Positions 46,201 through 58,000 of a stretch of DNA of 64,000 bases are shown here, one piece after another. The notes below the pieces were generated by a model. The model saw only the letters and a program-made list of their open reading frames with translations, was not told where the DNA came from and did not search any database. Origin of the DNA: Lepidonotus clava (taxonomy: Eukaryota; Annelida; Polychaeta; Phyllodocida; Polynoidae); assembly GCA_936440205.1 (NCBI GenBank), contig OW387138.1, positions 53,583,526 to 53,647,525 of the forward strand, in the 5' to 3' direction. Within the stretch, counting starts at the first letter, position 1. The number at the start of each line of letters is the position of its first letter. The translations under genes were made by a program, and so were the position numbers.

Positions 46201-47485
46201 AGATCGTAGCTTAGTGAAATTGACTGTATGGATTTAAACATATCAACCAGGAGCCATCAAGAGATAAAGTCTAGTATTGATAGACTTGGATACCTGCCAA
46301 ACTGAATTAAACCTTCTGCATACCCAGTATTATTAGATTAAGCAGTTTGGGGTTTTTAGGCATATTTCCTGGTACTGACATGTACAGAACCAGAATTTTG
46401 GGGGCGGTGATGTGAGTCTTCCCTGACAAACAAGGGGCCCTTGATGGGGGGGTCCCAATGTCGCATGTCAATTTTAAGAAACATCCATGTCGCCCTGTCG
46501 AATTTAAGAATTAGCCCTGTCCCATGTCACTAAGCCCAAAAAGGGCCATGTCGCCGTCTCGAATTTAAGGGTCTAGGGCCATAAACAAGAGGTGCACGTG
46601 GTCAACTAGAATTTAGGAGGGATCGGTGAGAAAAAGAAGGGGCGGGCGGTAGTTTGGCAGTGGGTAGTATCCTTGAAAGGGCCCCCTTCCCAGTATGAAG
46701 TGGAAAAGGAGAAAGTGGAGGATCGGATTCATATGGGGAGTCCCATTGGAATTGCAAATATAAATTTATGCAACATTTTGTTCACACTTTAATTTCAGAA
46801 ACTAATTTCACATCAGAATGTACTGAGCATTTGTATATATTGTTCATTCTTAGTCCTAACACCAAGGAAAATGTACGTATTTTGTTTTTTTTTCCATATG
46901 AAATATTTATAGTTTTATATTCTGAATTTGTAGTCTTATCCCCGTCATGGGTAGCCCTGTGGTCAGGGGTGTCTGGTGACCAGCTGCAGATGGTTATGTG
47001 ATGTGGGGGAAGAACGGGGGTCGGGCGCTAGACACAGCATGTGGTCTCTTTCCTGTGGAGCATTAAATTATTCCGACAGTGATGATAGAAAAGTCTGAAA
47101 TCATAAATCAAAGTAGGATTTTTTCTACGGAAAACATTCTTTAACATAATTGTGAACAAATTGATATGTTTAAAGTCAAAAATGAGCAATAATTAAGATA
47201 AATACAAAATTCGGAGAATTAAACAAATAATAATATGTTAATACTCGACCCTCCCGTAAATGCATGCAATTCTTGGAGGATGAATTTACACTTTTTTTTT
47301 CTCATGGACCACTTTCATCTCTGGAAATCCCCTTAGCTTATTACAGGGGTGCTAAACACTGGTTTTCCCTACCAAGACATATTCGTGAATTAGATAATAT
47401 TGATATAAAATAGTACAATAATAATGACACTTTAAAATTATGAACAGAAAAAAGGCGTATTGCCGTATGACGGACGATACGTCAA

Positions 47486-47586
47486 GTTAACCCAGGCATT
47501 TACAGGATTCGAACCCGTGCAGAGAAAACACATCAGGTCGCCGGTGAAATGACTTATCCATTTTACCGCCGACTTGATGCTGCAGG
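47486..47586 (-). repeat. tRNA-like SINE head candidate
   Basis: The minus strand carries an A-box-like GGCGGTAAAATGGATAAG followed about 40 bases later by a perfect B box, GGTTCGAATCC, with a T-arm-like stem. CATCAAGTCGGCGG and CCGGCGACCTGATG pair across the D-arm region. The acceptor stem does not close, so this is not called as a tRNA gene. The rest of 46,240-48,030 is non-coding; 47,700-48,000 is GC-rich. Confidence 0.35.
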
Positions 47587-48509
47587 TGATTGATTTTCCG
47601 ACGGGTAGGTTCCTCCACGGGCCTTACGATGGGGTCAAACATTGCCATTTCTCCACGTCTTCACAAATCAAGGCTCCTGCCCCGCTAAAACTAGTAATCT
47701 GTCGGGATAGACTGGGAGGGAGTGAGGGAGAGAGCCCTGCGTGATGGAGGATTAATCTCCAGGGCCCGACCCGGGTGCCCGACCCAGAGACCGCCTGACG
47801 GTGTAACCCTTACCGGGCCACGCCCCACCACGCCCCGTTGCACTGCGTAAGTAAACCCCGGTCTCAACCGATGATTGGGACGGATTCTGAGCTGTGTCGC
47901 AGTTTGCCCCATGAGTTTAATTTGCCCCAGTCTGAGAGGAGCTCTCTGTTGGTCGTTACAGGGGTGTGCACCTGCCATCCGGCTTAAAGCCTGCAGTCTG
48001 TAGCAGAATGTATTGAAGGGGGGGGGGGGGGTCCCATGTTCGGTTGACCCCCCTCCGATTTCTCAAATTTTACGCAATTAAACTACCAATAAAGGGAATT
48101 ATCCAAATTAGGGGGTCTCTGGAACCCCTCAGATTTAGCAAAGTTTCTATGCCTATAGACCTATACGGGGAATGTGGGTTGTATTTGATGGCCGCGCTTT
48201 ACCAGTGTTCTACTCTCACTGTACTTAGAAGTTAGTAGGCATTAAAAGACTGTGTTTCACTCTGATCTAGTATATTTGTAAATTTAGATGAAACATATAT
48301 TATGACTCACATTATCTGTTCAATATACTCTGTACGATCGGCCGTAGACTGCCAGGTACACACAAAAAACATAGTTTAGAGTGAAGCTGTGATTTAAGGT
48401 AAATTCTAACCTATAGCTAGTGTTACTATATAAAAACAAAAATAAAAGGACATTTGACACAAAGTGTAGTTAAAATCTAGTGTACTATTTTATTGCTGAA
48501 TCGATTCTA

Positions 48510-50027
48510 TTAATCTTTATCCTCGGCGCACCACTCGCACAACACCTCGGAGCACATGATGCTGGCAGGCTCGCCCCCCTCACAGTCGGCGTGGTAGCAC
48601 CGGCCGCAGTAGTTGCAGACCAAGTACATTCTGAAATATTACGGAGGCATGTTTAAATACACATTTTTTTAAATTGTGTGCACGAACTAATCGGACCATC
48701 ATCAATCACAATTTTTAGTAACCGTACGAAATTCGGCGTTCACTCCAACGTCAACATCAAGATTCTATGCCCTCGTTATTTTTTGCCTAGTAGCATCATC
48801 GAAAATCATTGTCGCTATATAATATTATTTATTATGAAAAAAAACCCCGGCGTACCTGTAGTTGCCATCCAAGAATATGGCCTGCGGTTGTGTGGCGTGT
48901 TGGTCTTCGGCAAACGTTTTCATCGCCTTCCACCTTTGGTCCGTTAAGTACTCCTCCTGCTCCTGAAAAAAATTGTGTGGTTATAGTTAAATGTGCAAAA
49001 GTCAATTTTGCACTTACTACATACCAGCGTGTCCCTCGTAATATTGGCAAATTTCAGAACAATTGTACTCGTGAAATCGCCCCACTCATCATTTTGTTTT
49101 GTTTATACATATTTCCCTTCATACGCTTACATGTTTTATTTCCCACTTAGCTTCATCGTGTAAATACAAATGTACCAACCTGGGTCGGATCCTCCGAACA
49201 GTAGACGCACGTCCACTCTGATGGGCCGTCCGGGAGCTGTTGTTGGTCGTGCGTCCTGGAAAAAATTTCAAAAATCATCACACCGTCCATCATTTCAACA
49301 TAGGTGGTCGAAACTACCAAATCATCGGCATCTCAATTTTTCTCATCCAATCTCTATTTCATGTTATTGTGCCAGTCTGACAAATTTGCAATTTTTAAAA
49401 TGTCCAAAAAAGAGCCTGTTGTTTCAGCATGTTACATGAATTCGAGCGACCACAACTATGTCCGACCGCGAGTCCGTCGTCGGGTTTTAGACAGTGTGCA
49501 TTATTTGGCATGACGATAGTCATCCTACCAGATAGTAAGTTAATAATTTTCTTTCCATGCTTCTCTTCCATCCCTGTCCATCAATTGCAACAGTGTTGAA
49601 CAATTTAAACCTACTTAGGGGTGAACAGGGGCGCGCACTCGGTCCATTCGGGTTCCGTCCAGATCGTTTCCTCCTCTTCAATATTTTTCTCCTCACGCGG
49701 TGTCCATGCCTGGGATTCCTCTTCCTCCTCCGACCGCACATGGTTGCTTGAATGAGCCAAAAAAAACAACCTTTAAGTGTCTGGAATTGGTTATCTACGT
49801 GTATGGGGAGAAAACGAAAAAAAATGGAAAATATCTACCAAACGTAACAGCTATTATCCACACAATTATACATTTGTTAACAAACACTCTATATATGGAA
49901 GTGTAACCCCCAAGTCATTCTCCCGCAAAGCCTGAAAAAACACTACTTCTTTATATAGGCATGTTATCTTATCAAATTATAGGCAAGTTATCTGATTCAC
50001 CTACCGGGTTTTCTGCGCGGTCGCCAT
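48510..50027 (-). CDS. PHD-finger protein of the EnSpm-like unit, five exons, 152 aa
   Basis: Exons: 50,005-50,027, 49,615-49,746, 49,180-49,255, 48,856-48,962 and 48,510-48,630. All junctions follow GT..AG and keep phase, giving 152 residues. It opens MATAQKTR, then a strongly acidic stretch (SEEEEESQAWT, NIEEEETIWTEPEW), then WTCVYC, a linker, and CNYCGRCYHADC with a final CEWC. The C-x2-C...C-x2-C-x4-H-x2-C...C-x2-C spacing is that of a PHD finger, although the first loop is long (about 40 residues). PHD fingers commonly read histone H3 tails, so targeting to chromatin is a reasonable inference. It lies downstream of the transposase on the same strand. Exons 3-5 match copy A in length exactly. 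Confidence 0.7.
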
Positions 50028-50557
50028 TGTTCACAATGTGGTGCTTGTGTTTAATATCAGCAAACTTCTGCGTACGTACGGCTTTTATGGTCGTGAGGCT
50101 GGCGCGGGACTGTGTGTGTGCACGTGGTGGGCACCTCCTTATAAAGCTGGTGCCCCCCCCCCCCCCCCGACCCCCCCGGGGGGCAGGGTAATGAGGGGCC
50201 ATCTAGGTCAGCCGAGCAGCCTGAGCGACCGGTGTCAGGTGTTACATAAGGTGTCGCTCGCGCAGCGCAGCCCTGGCAGCTGGATGTGCACGTCCTGACA
50301 CCTGACTCAAGAAACCACCCGTAAATGCACACGGCCCCACACCCCCAGCCTGTGAAATAACTTCAGAAAACGTACCTCAAAGTCGCACATCCTGGCACCG
50401 TAACCTTGCGAAGTAATTTCCTACCTTTTATTTTAAATTTGAAAGTAGTCACATTATAAGGTTTAGGGCGTAATATAATTATTCCTAATAAAAAAATGTT
50501 GCTTTTGTTGGCAAAAGCGTCTAAATCACATAATCCTAACAATGCATATAAAACACC

Positions 50558-50843
50558 GGACATTGTCCGAAATTAAGCTGCTGCACCCTATAGGCCGGGC
50601 CTATAGGCCTTCACCCGGGGATCACACTCACACTCGTGAGTCTAGATCTGCACACTCACACTCGTGATTCTGCACACTCACTGCCAGGTGCGTTATTTTT
50701 AAGGTTTGCACATTTTTTTATACATGTGCACACTTCTCATGGAATTTTTTCATTCCCATATATCGGGGGGTGCATATCCAATATTTGTGGTGCACAATCT
50801 CATTAATGATGCATACGTTTTCAGCTTAATTTCGGACACTACG
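50558..50843. mobile_element. MITE with GTCCGAAATTAAGCTG ends, copy B
   Basis: The inverted ends GTCCGAAATTAAGCTG (from about 50,565) and CAGCTTAATTTCGGAC (to about 50,840) sit at the same place as in copy A. This copy is longer because of a short CACACTCACACTCGTGA tandem duplication. Confidence 0.55.
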
Positions 50844-50882
50844 TGCACGAGTTCGTTATATATATCTATAGGTCCTCTAGAT

Positions 50883-53800
50883 CTACAAGAAGTCGTGGCG
50901 CCGAAGGGGACATACGATCATATTTTCTTGTTCAACCACATATCCAAAATGTCCACTTATCCGCATAACAGGCAGGAAAGATGCCCATGAAGGTTGCTCG
51001 AACTTTTCCTTGTGCCACATTGTATAAGGACTTATGTATCTGGAATCGACGGTGCTGGGTCGGTACCACTTCACAGCTGCAAACACATGTTGCCTCTTCT
51101 GCCCGGTTGCATTACATTCTATGTAATGTTTCATGTAGTGGGTGGCGATGCACGGTCGCTCCCGGGGGTCAGTCTGTCCGTCGTCGTACCAATTTGCCAT
51201 TAGTCTAGACAACTTTTTACCACTGCTGGAATTTGTGCTGGAATAAGTCATGGGGCCATATTTTGCGACTTTAGACTTCACGTAAACTGAAGGCAGAAAT
51301 GACTTCTCTAGGATCTCCGGTTCTGTGGGGTACATCTTTTTGTATGTTTTTTTGAGCAGCTCAAGATCGTCCGAGTCGATCCACACATTTTCTCCTCTAA
51401 ATGTCTCGAAGCCGTCGGGGAGACTCCATAGGCTCTCGCACTGCGCGAAATCTCACTCATTGGGTACATCGAGTGTTTCCAGGACCGTTCTTGCTTTCTT
51501 CTCTCCTTCTCCCAGCTGGCAGTGTTTGCCAAATTTCCCCTCGTGTTTGGACGGCATTTCGGCGCGCGCCTGACTGACACGACTCATCCTGTGAAACCTC
51601 TCAAACAATTGTTTCTCTATCTGGCGATTGTTAGTCGGCACATCCCCCAAGTAACCATTATACCGCTCAAAACTGAACAGCCAAGTACTGGGAGCTGGAC
51701 CATACTCCCGGAGACACTCCTTTAAATGGAGATGTAGATGCATGTTTGGGGTAATGAAATCAGAACCGAACTGGAGCTCTGTGCTCTTACAAAAGTGCAA
51801 TAGTTTCCTGTGTGCCTGTTCTATCTCGTGGTGTGTAATACAAGGCTTGCACAGAAGTCGAGTGGCTTCTACGAAACGCTGCCAGCTATGAAGCATATTC
51901 TCCGGCAAAAGGCCTTGGAGGCAGTATCCAGACGAGACTGTAACCCAATTCTTCCACTCCTTTGCCGTCCACATCCCAGCGTTCGATTTGATGTTAGTTA
52001 CCACGCAGTCATCCGGTAGTCCCTCTTTAAACTGATTCAGACGAGTATCAATAGTCAACACCTGATTAGCGCTTAGTACAACGTCATCTGTTGAATTCTT
52101 CTTCTTCTTTGACAACTCTTTGTCGGTCCACCTCTTCCACATTCGCTTGGCAGTCCCTGAATCCCAATAATAAAAGCACATATGTGAAATCGGTATTGAA
52201 ACCCCAATGAACTAATAGTCCAAATTAAAGGCAAATGCAATTTCCATTTCAAACACATTATCAGTGCTAAACATTAATTAACGTTAGGTCAAGCTTCAAC
52301 ACTTACCCAACAGTACATTATGCATCACATCGATCGAGAGGAACCTGAAGAAATGAATGTCATATAATACAGTTACTGCTAATGGAAACATTTGTATTAA
52401 TGTTTATTCAAATGTCAAATTAAAATTGTTAATATTTTGGTATAATTCTGTGTAAGATTGGCCTTTAAATTTGTTCGGCCTGGAGATTGAACTTACCTGA
52501 TGGGATTGAAGTAGGGCAATTCCAGGAGGACACAGGAACGAGCTCCATACTGTTTCTCAAGTTTACTTTTCTCTCTCGGGGTGGATGCAGCTGTAATCTC
52601 ACTCACTCTCTCCTTGTGTTGGTCCAGAGTACGAGGAGTCCAATTCGCCATGTTGAATCCTCCACGGTTTGAATTCTTGAATTCCTTCAGACATTTTGAA
52701 CAACCCATGATAGCATTAGGTAGCAGGAAACCGCAGGTCTTCCTCCCTGCAGGCAGGTCGGCAGCAACGTTCAAAAGCGCCAACTTAACGGTCTTGCCAT
52801 TTGGGCAAACGTTGGTTATAAGCCTTTTTCCCTGATGCCAGAATTCCTTGAGTTCGTTGACTAGGGGCCTCAGAAAACTGGTAAGGTCGGCAGGTTCTTT
52901 ACTTAAGTTTGGAATGATACCGTATAGTATGACGTTCTCAAGTCTGTACCGCTCATTTCTGGGTAGGTTAAGTATTGTTAGGTAAATGCCCCCTACTGAC
53001 ATCGAAGCTTTCCGAGAGAATGGTTGAAACCAATCGATATTCATCTGAAGAGCCAAGTTGTTTTCATTATCAAGAAAGCCGTCGTTGTTCGCGTTAAATT
53101 CTTTCCATACCGAACCGTCGTAAATGTCAGCAAACACTCCTTTGGGTATCCTCCTGCCCTTCCACTCTCTACATTTCAGCTCAAAACCTGGACGTTTCAT
53201 CATAACCTGCAAACTCTTCTCGAGCGACTGGTAACAGAATGTCCTGACTGGAAGGAAGGCAATTTCCCCCACAATCTTGGTCTCATAAAACAATTTCCTG
53301 TTGCAGCGTTTTAAATCATCACCGATGGTAGTACACCTAATGGGTTGCTGATTACCATTATGATCCGTGTAAAAGCCTCGAGCTCGCACACGCTCAGTGG
53401 TGGACAACACAGAATGCGACAACGTATAACAGGCCGGGCAGCATACACTGATAGAGTAATTAGTCATCGTTAGGTCTGTACCCAACCATTTGTACATCAT
53501 CCGCATCGTTTTGGGGAATACTGCCTCCGCTGCTTGTGAAACCCGGTCATTACCTGCTACCGTCAATAATTCACAAATGAAGCACATAACTTTAGCCATT
53601 TGCGTATCACTGGTGAAGGTGTGGATCTGCCACTGCAAAAGAAAGAACAGAACCCATGAAAATAGGCTTTGGATATTCTTATTAGGGGTACCACTAACAA
53701 GCCTTGCCAATGGGCTAGAACGACCCGTCCCGTCACCGAAAACCACTTTTAAGTGACGGATGGCCCTGTTGCGAATCTTGACTGCCTCTGGATCAAGCTT

Positions 53801-54966
53801 ATCATTTTCTTCCGTTTCTTGGGAATCTTCCATGGTACCGTAATAGTCTTCCATATCATCACGTGACTCCTCATCGGCTTCCATGGGTACCGCCTCTTCA
53901 ACAGGCTGATTGTGACCCACAGGCTGACTGTCTGCTTCTCCCGGATTGCCGACTTCAGCCTGCCGCTGATTAGCAGCTGCAGCTTCTTCCCGAATACCAG
54001 CTCCAACCTGGATACCACCTTCAGCCCGAATTCCCGCTTCAACCTGCATACCACCTTCAGCCTCAATACCCGCTTCAGCCTGGTTACCTGCCTCAGCCTC
54101 AACACCCGCTTCAGCCTTGTTACCTGCCTCAGCCTGAAAACCTGCTTCAGCCTGGTTACCTGCCTCAGCCTGAAAACCTGCTTCCGCCTGGTTACCTGCC
54201 TGAGCCTGAAAACCTGCTTCAGCCTGGTTAACTGCCTCAGCCTGAAAACCTGCTTCAGCCTGGTTACCTGCCTGAGCCTGAATATCTGCTTCCGCCTGGT
54301 TACCTGCCTCAGCCTGAAAACCTGCTTCAGCCTGGTTAACTGCCTCAGCCTGAAAACCTGCTTCAGCCTGGTTACCTGCCTGAGCCTGAATATCTGCAGC
54401 TTCGGCCTCAAGACCCACTTCTGCCTGATTGCCAGCGCGTTGAGGTAAACCAAATGGGATTGGTTCTGCAAGACACATGTATAATAATAAATCAAATGTA
54501 CAGTCGGGTTTCAGAGTACAGACTTTCCCACCCAATGTTGTTTCTCTGACTCAAAAGCTATGATAGAAAGATGCATGGAGGGATACATATATATAACGTC
54601 CATTGTTCAAGTCATTCATTATTTGAACAATTGTTTAATTGTCAAGAAAAGATTTAGGCTGGCGATAATTTTCCAAACACTAACTGATCATTAAGAGTAT
54701 AGTAGGTATTTGAAAATAATATCTATGCGCGCAAGCTAGCTATGAAGGTTTTGAAGGATATCGATTTCAGGTGAAAGTGACTTTATCCTAGTTATACTAT
54801 TTATCTGGTACTCACCATGCTCCTTAAGATGCTTCCTGTTATATGTACTTTTTGAAACTGCACGTTTACATGTGTCGCACCATCGGTTTCGGCTAGTGTC
54901 CATATTTCTTCTGGTTTCTGCCTGGTCACTGGTCAGACCCTTGAAACACCACGATCGCGAGGCCAT
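50883..54966 (-). pseudogene. EnSpm/CACTA tnp2-type transposase, copy B, four exons, one nonsense codon
   Basis: Exons: 54,816-54,966, 52,497-54,465, 52,307-52,344 and 50,883-52,156; phases agree and the joined frame has 1,144 codons. Exon 1 gives a classical C2H2 finger. Exon 2 opens with about ten 12-residue NQAEAG repeats and an acidic stretch, then the Transposase_21 (tnp2) domain: CREWKGRRIPKGVFADIYDG, ALQMNIDWFQPFSRKASM, YLTILNLPRNERYRLENVI and GCSKCLKEF. The 38-bp exon 3 encodes LSIDVMHNVLLG, the family's Asp-x-Met-His-Asn motif. Exon 4 holds YGPAPSTWLFSFERYNGYLG. One TGA at 51,453 replaces CGA of copy A, a CpG transition. A TATA box lies at 55,035-55,044. Otherwise the gene looks whole. 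Confidence 0.85.
54080..54420 (-). repeat. 36-bp coding repeat (NQAEAGFQAEAG) in transposase, copy B
   Basis: About nine to ten 36-bp units encode NQAEAGFQAEAG variants. The order of variants differs from copy A, showing unit turnover since the copies split. The opposite strand is also open (TCLSLKTCFSLV), which gives a shadow ORF only. Confidence 0.85.
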
Positions 54967-55543
54967 GGCGAACTTGAGTTAGACAGCAGCACTTCAGGGC
55001 TATGAACCTTCCCCATTTGCGACCGCGACACAAGTATTTATATATGGTACAGACCGACGCCTATGGTCCCACCAGCTGAAAGCCGCGAATTGCCGCGACA
55101 TGCCACAGCCCCGACCCAGGGGTAGTTGCACTCGAGCTCCTAACCTCAGACACCCGTGTGAAATTAAAGCCGAGAACAGCCTGCCACAGTATTACCAGGA
55201 GATTAATGTCGCCTCCAGCCTGGCCGTCACGGTAGCGCGTTGTCGTGATTTGTCGGGCGCGTGAAGTTTCTCCAGCTTTCGAAACGCATCGTCCGCCGTC
55301 TGGACTGGTGAGGGCATGACACCTGCCATTAAAACCTAGGGTCTATCCATTAAAGGGCGGTGAAGTTTCCTCAGCTTCCGAAACGCATCGGCTGCCGTCA
55401 GGTCGACTGGTCATAGGATTTCATCTGCCTTGAAAACTGAGCTCGAAGTTTAGCTCGAAGGTCAAACCTTAAGCTTTCTGCTACTACTTAGGGTCAGCTT
55501 ATTTCGTTATATAGTGCGTTTGGTGTACGGCTACGTGAATATC
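54967..55543. promoter_or_regulatory. Divergent promoter region, copy B
   Basis: A 577-bp gap between the two divergent start codons keeps the TATA box for the transposase (55,035-55,044, minus strand) and the paired GTGAAGTTTC repeats (about 55,262 and 55,363) of copy A. Confidence 0.5.
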
Positions 55544-56644
55544 ATGAGTGTCAAAATCCTGAGTGCCACCCTTGGTGAGAATCTTCTTAATTACTTTTGT
55601 TGTACAAGTGATACGAGTCGATGGCCGACTTTCCAAATTATTCAAAATAGGTAAAACATATGTATTCATTCTGGGGGTCGCCCTTCCTAATTAAATAATA
55701 TGGCCAGTTTTCTGAATTCTAGGGTGTGGCCATATGGCAGTTATAGTTTATTCTGTCTGTTTGAATAGCCTGGCCATGGTAATTTGGAACGAAGGTGTTT
55801 GTTTAAAGTTGAGATGACAACCTTCATGTTCTCTTCTTTCTTTTTTTTTCAATATATAGCTGCCGCGTACTTGGTTCTTGTATCATGCGTGGAATTTGTT
55901 CGAGCTGCCAGTGGCGGACACTGGCCTAGGGTCGTTCACAATAAGCCTGGAGTAACCCGTACCCGGTTGGTCAACCTCACTGCTCCATTTACCGGTCACC
56001 CTCCACCAAAACACAATGCGATGACCGGCCTCACCTTTCATGACACCCTGCAAGCCTTGTTGGACCAGGACCATACCGTAACTGACACTGGATCTGAAGC
56101 CAACCCAGGAGACGGAAACATTAAAGAATTCCCAACTGTGGTACTTCTCTCTTCGTACACTCTTCTTCTTATCCTCGCCGTAGCCATAATTATTAGCATA
56201 TTCTTTGTTTGCTCCGGAATTAATCGCATCTTCGCAGATGCTCGTTTTCGTGTATACTTGCTTGTCTCGGGCAATCACAGTGTATGGCTTAAAATAGGCA
56301 CGTTCCCTGGACATTTTGGAGATTATATCTTTCAAACAGACGATCCTATCACACTGACTAAAGCCGAAAATATATGCCTAGGCGCACGATACACATTGAA
56401 CTGTGTCATCCAAATGACCGACTGCTATACCGGCACATCGACACGACTGCCCACACATTTAAAGGTTAATAAACTGAAGGACATCATGTTGACAAGATTG
56501 ATGACTAAGGACATTATACGCTACCAGTTGGTTACCATGGGTATAGGCATAGGAGAGCCTGTTCTTTTGGGGAAATACCGGCCCGGTGAGCTTGCAATTA
56601 GTACTAATACTTCAGTCGACTTAAGCCGTGTTGACCTTGATTAA
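55544..56644 (+). CDS. Signal-peptide single-pass membrane protein, copy B, two exons (~271 aa)
   Basis: Exon 1 (55,544-55,574, MSVKILSATL) and exon 2 (55,860-56,644) join in phase across GTGAGA and ATATAG. The product has a leader ending near FVRA, a Pro-rich ectodomain with NLTAP and HPPPKH, a transmembrane helix (VVLLSSYTLLLILAVAIIIS) and a C-terminal domain with WLKIGTFPGHFGDYIFQTDD and CYTGTSTRLPTHLKV. An AATAAA follows at about 56,751. An unspliced frame from 55,784 is also open, but in copy A the matching reading is closed, which favours the spliced form. The protein is strongly conserved between A and B apart from the extreme C-terminus. Function unknown. Confidence 0.6.
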
Positions 56645-58000
56645 GTCTTGTGTGAAAAATGTTGTATTTTTGTGTGTTTACTACCAATATGCTGCCGAAC
56701 GTGCGTCAATCGATACAAGTGTTATGGTTATAAATTGAATTTGTAGCTAAATAAAATTTCGGTTTTGGAAAGAGCAGTATGACGCTGACAAGAGCGCTTT
56801 TACTCTGGCTCGGGCTAGGGTCGACCCCTTAGGTAATCTGCGAGACAGGCCCCTAATTTAGGGGCCTGAGGCTAAACTAGGTCTGCAACCAAAACTAGTA
56901 GTGGAATTAAATGTGGTTAACGCCACAATCTGGCGATCGGGCTCCAACCGAAATTATGGCTATAGCTAATTAAGCTATTGTCCCTTAATAAATCTCGACA
57001 CCTAAATTGACTTGTTTGTTTTTTAAATTATTAATTTTGCAATGTCACAGAAGCTCCAAGTTACCTATACATAACTCCCGGAGAACTCCCACTTTAAAGG
57101 GTTACACTATATGCAAGAGGTTTTTTTATTCTCTCACAGAAAGAATATAGGTCACCGTGCCATACAAATCCTAGAAAGTATTTCGGGTTCATCAGGAGAC
57201 TACATGGTCACTTGTAAATTTTGATAGGTCCTACTGGCAGCGATGTATTTGATCATAATAAAATTTCTGAAAAATTACTTTTGCACCTTACTGCATGGAA
57301 TCGAACTAAAAAGGATCCACTTGAAAAGAAGTAACAGTTCTTAATTAAAACCGGCTTCATGCAACATTATTTTTTCATGACTGCGAAATAAGTACGAAGA
57401 GATGATTCATGTCGCATCATTTTAAAAATCGTATATCGAGCTTATGTTTGTTTAAAATACACTTTTTATGATTGATTTATGTTATTATTGATAACAGGCC
57501 TAGGTGTCATTCCATTGCTCTTCTAATGGTAGAGACCTTGTTCCATAACACTCATCAAAAAAGTGTTGTATTGTAATCGATTTCAAGTTCGTGGTCTATC
57601 TTCAAGAAATAGCACATTCGGGTTTTCAACAAAATGACAGGTCATTATAGTTAAATGCGTTTCGTATCGTAAATAAAAAGTATTCATGAATTTACGATTC
57701 ACTTATGAGAAGGACCTGTATAACGCGTACGGTTTTAGACTAATATAAGGCGAGTCTTACCAACATATCTATAGAAATACTTCCCTGCTTATCGAGCATG
57801 CCACAATCAAAACAAGAAGCGCAAAGTTCTTTGATAAAAGTTTATAAAACGACTTTACAATTGAAGAAAGTACAAAGACCTAACATACAGCGTGACACAG
57901 ACCATACAATTAAACGTAGTGTAATTATAAAGAAAACATAAAGATGATAAACATAAACATCACATAAAATAGAGCTTTAAACAGACCCTTTAGAAATAAG
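56645..58000. other. Non-coding stretch after copy B
   Basis: AT-rich and without a supportable gene. A short inverted segment (GGCCCCTAATTTAGGGGCC, about 56,849-56,867) is a perfect hairpin. GCTAGGGTCGACCCC near 56,812 recalls a B-box but lacks any tRNA context. Confidence 0.5.

Larger units (their letters stand above)
48031..56622 (-). mobile_element. EnSpm/CACTA-like unit, copy B (no large insertions)
   Basis: This unit begins next to a G run at about 48,018 with TCCCATGTTCGGTTGACC (also in scrap C) and stays homologous to copy A until about 56,622. It holds an intact PHD-finger gene, a transposase gene with one nonsense codon, and the divergent membrane-protein gene. It lacks the LINE and the 1.4-kb insertion of copy A. 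No CACTA/TAGTG termini or target duplication could be recognised, so the exact ends and whether both genes outside the transposase are strictly inside the element remain open. Confidence 0.7.

Noticed and set aside
47486-47586. Functional tRNA gene
   Set aside because: The B box and T-arm are good, but the acceptor stem does not close, so a SINE head is likelier.
53912-54448. Plus-strand Cys/Leu-rich frame opposite the EnSpm transposase
   Set aside because: An antisense reading of the 36-bp coding repeat; the sense strand has a clear domain and splice sites.
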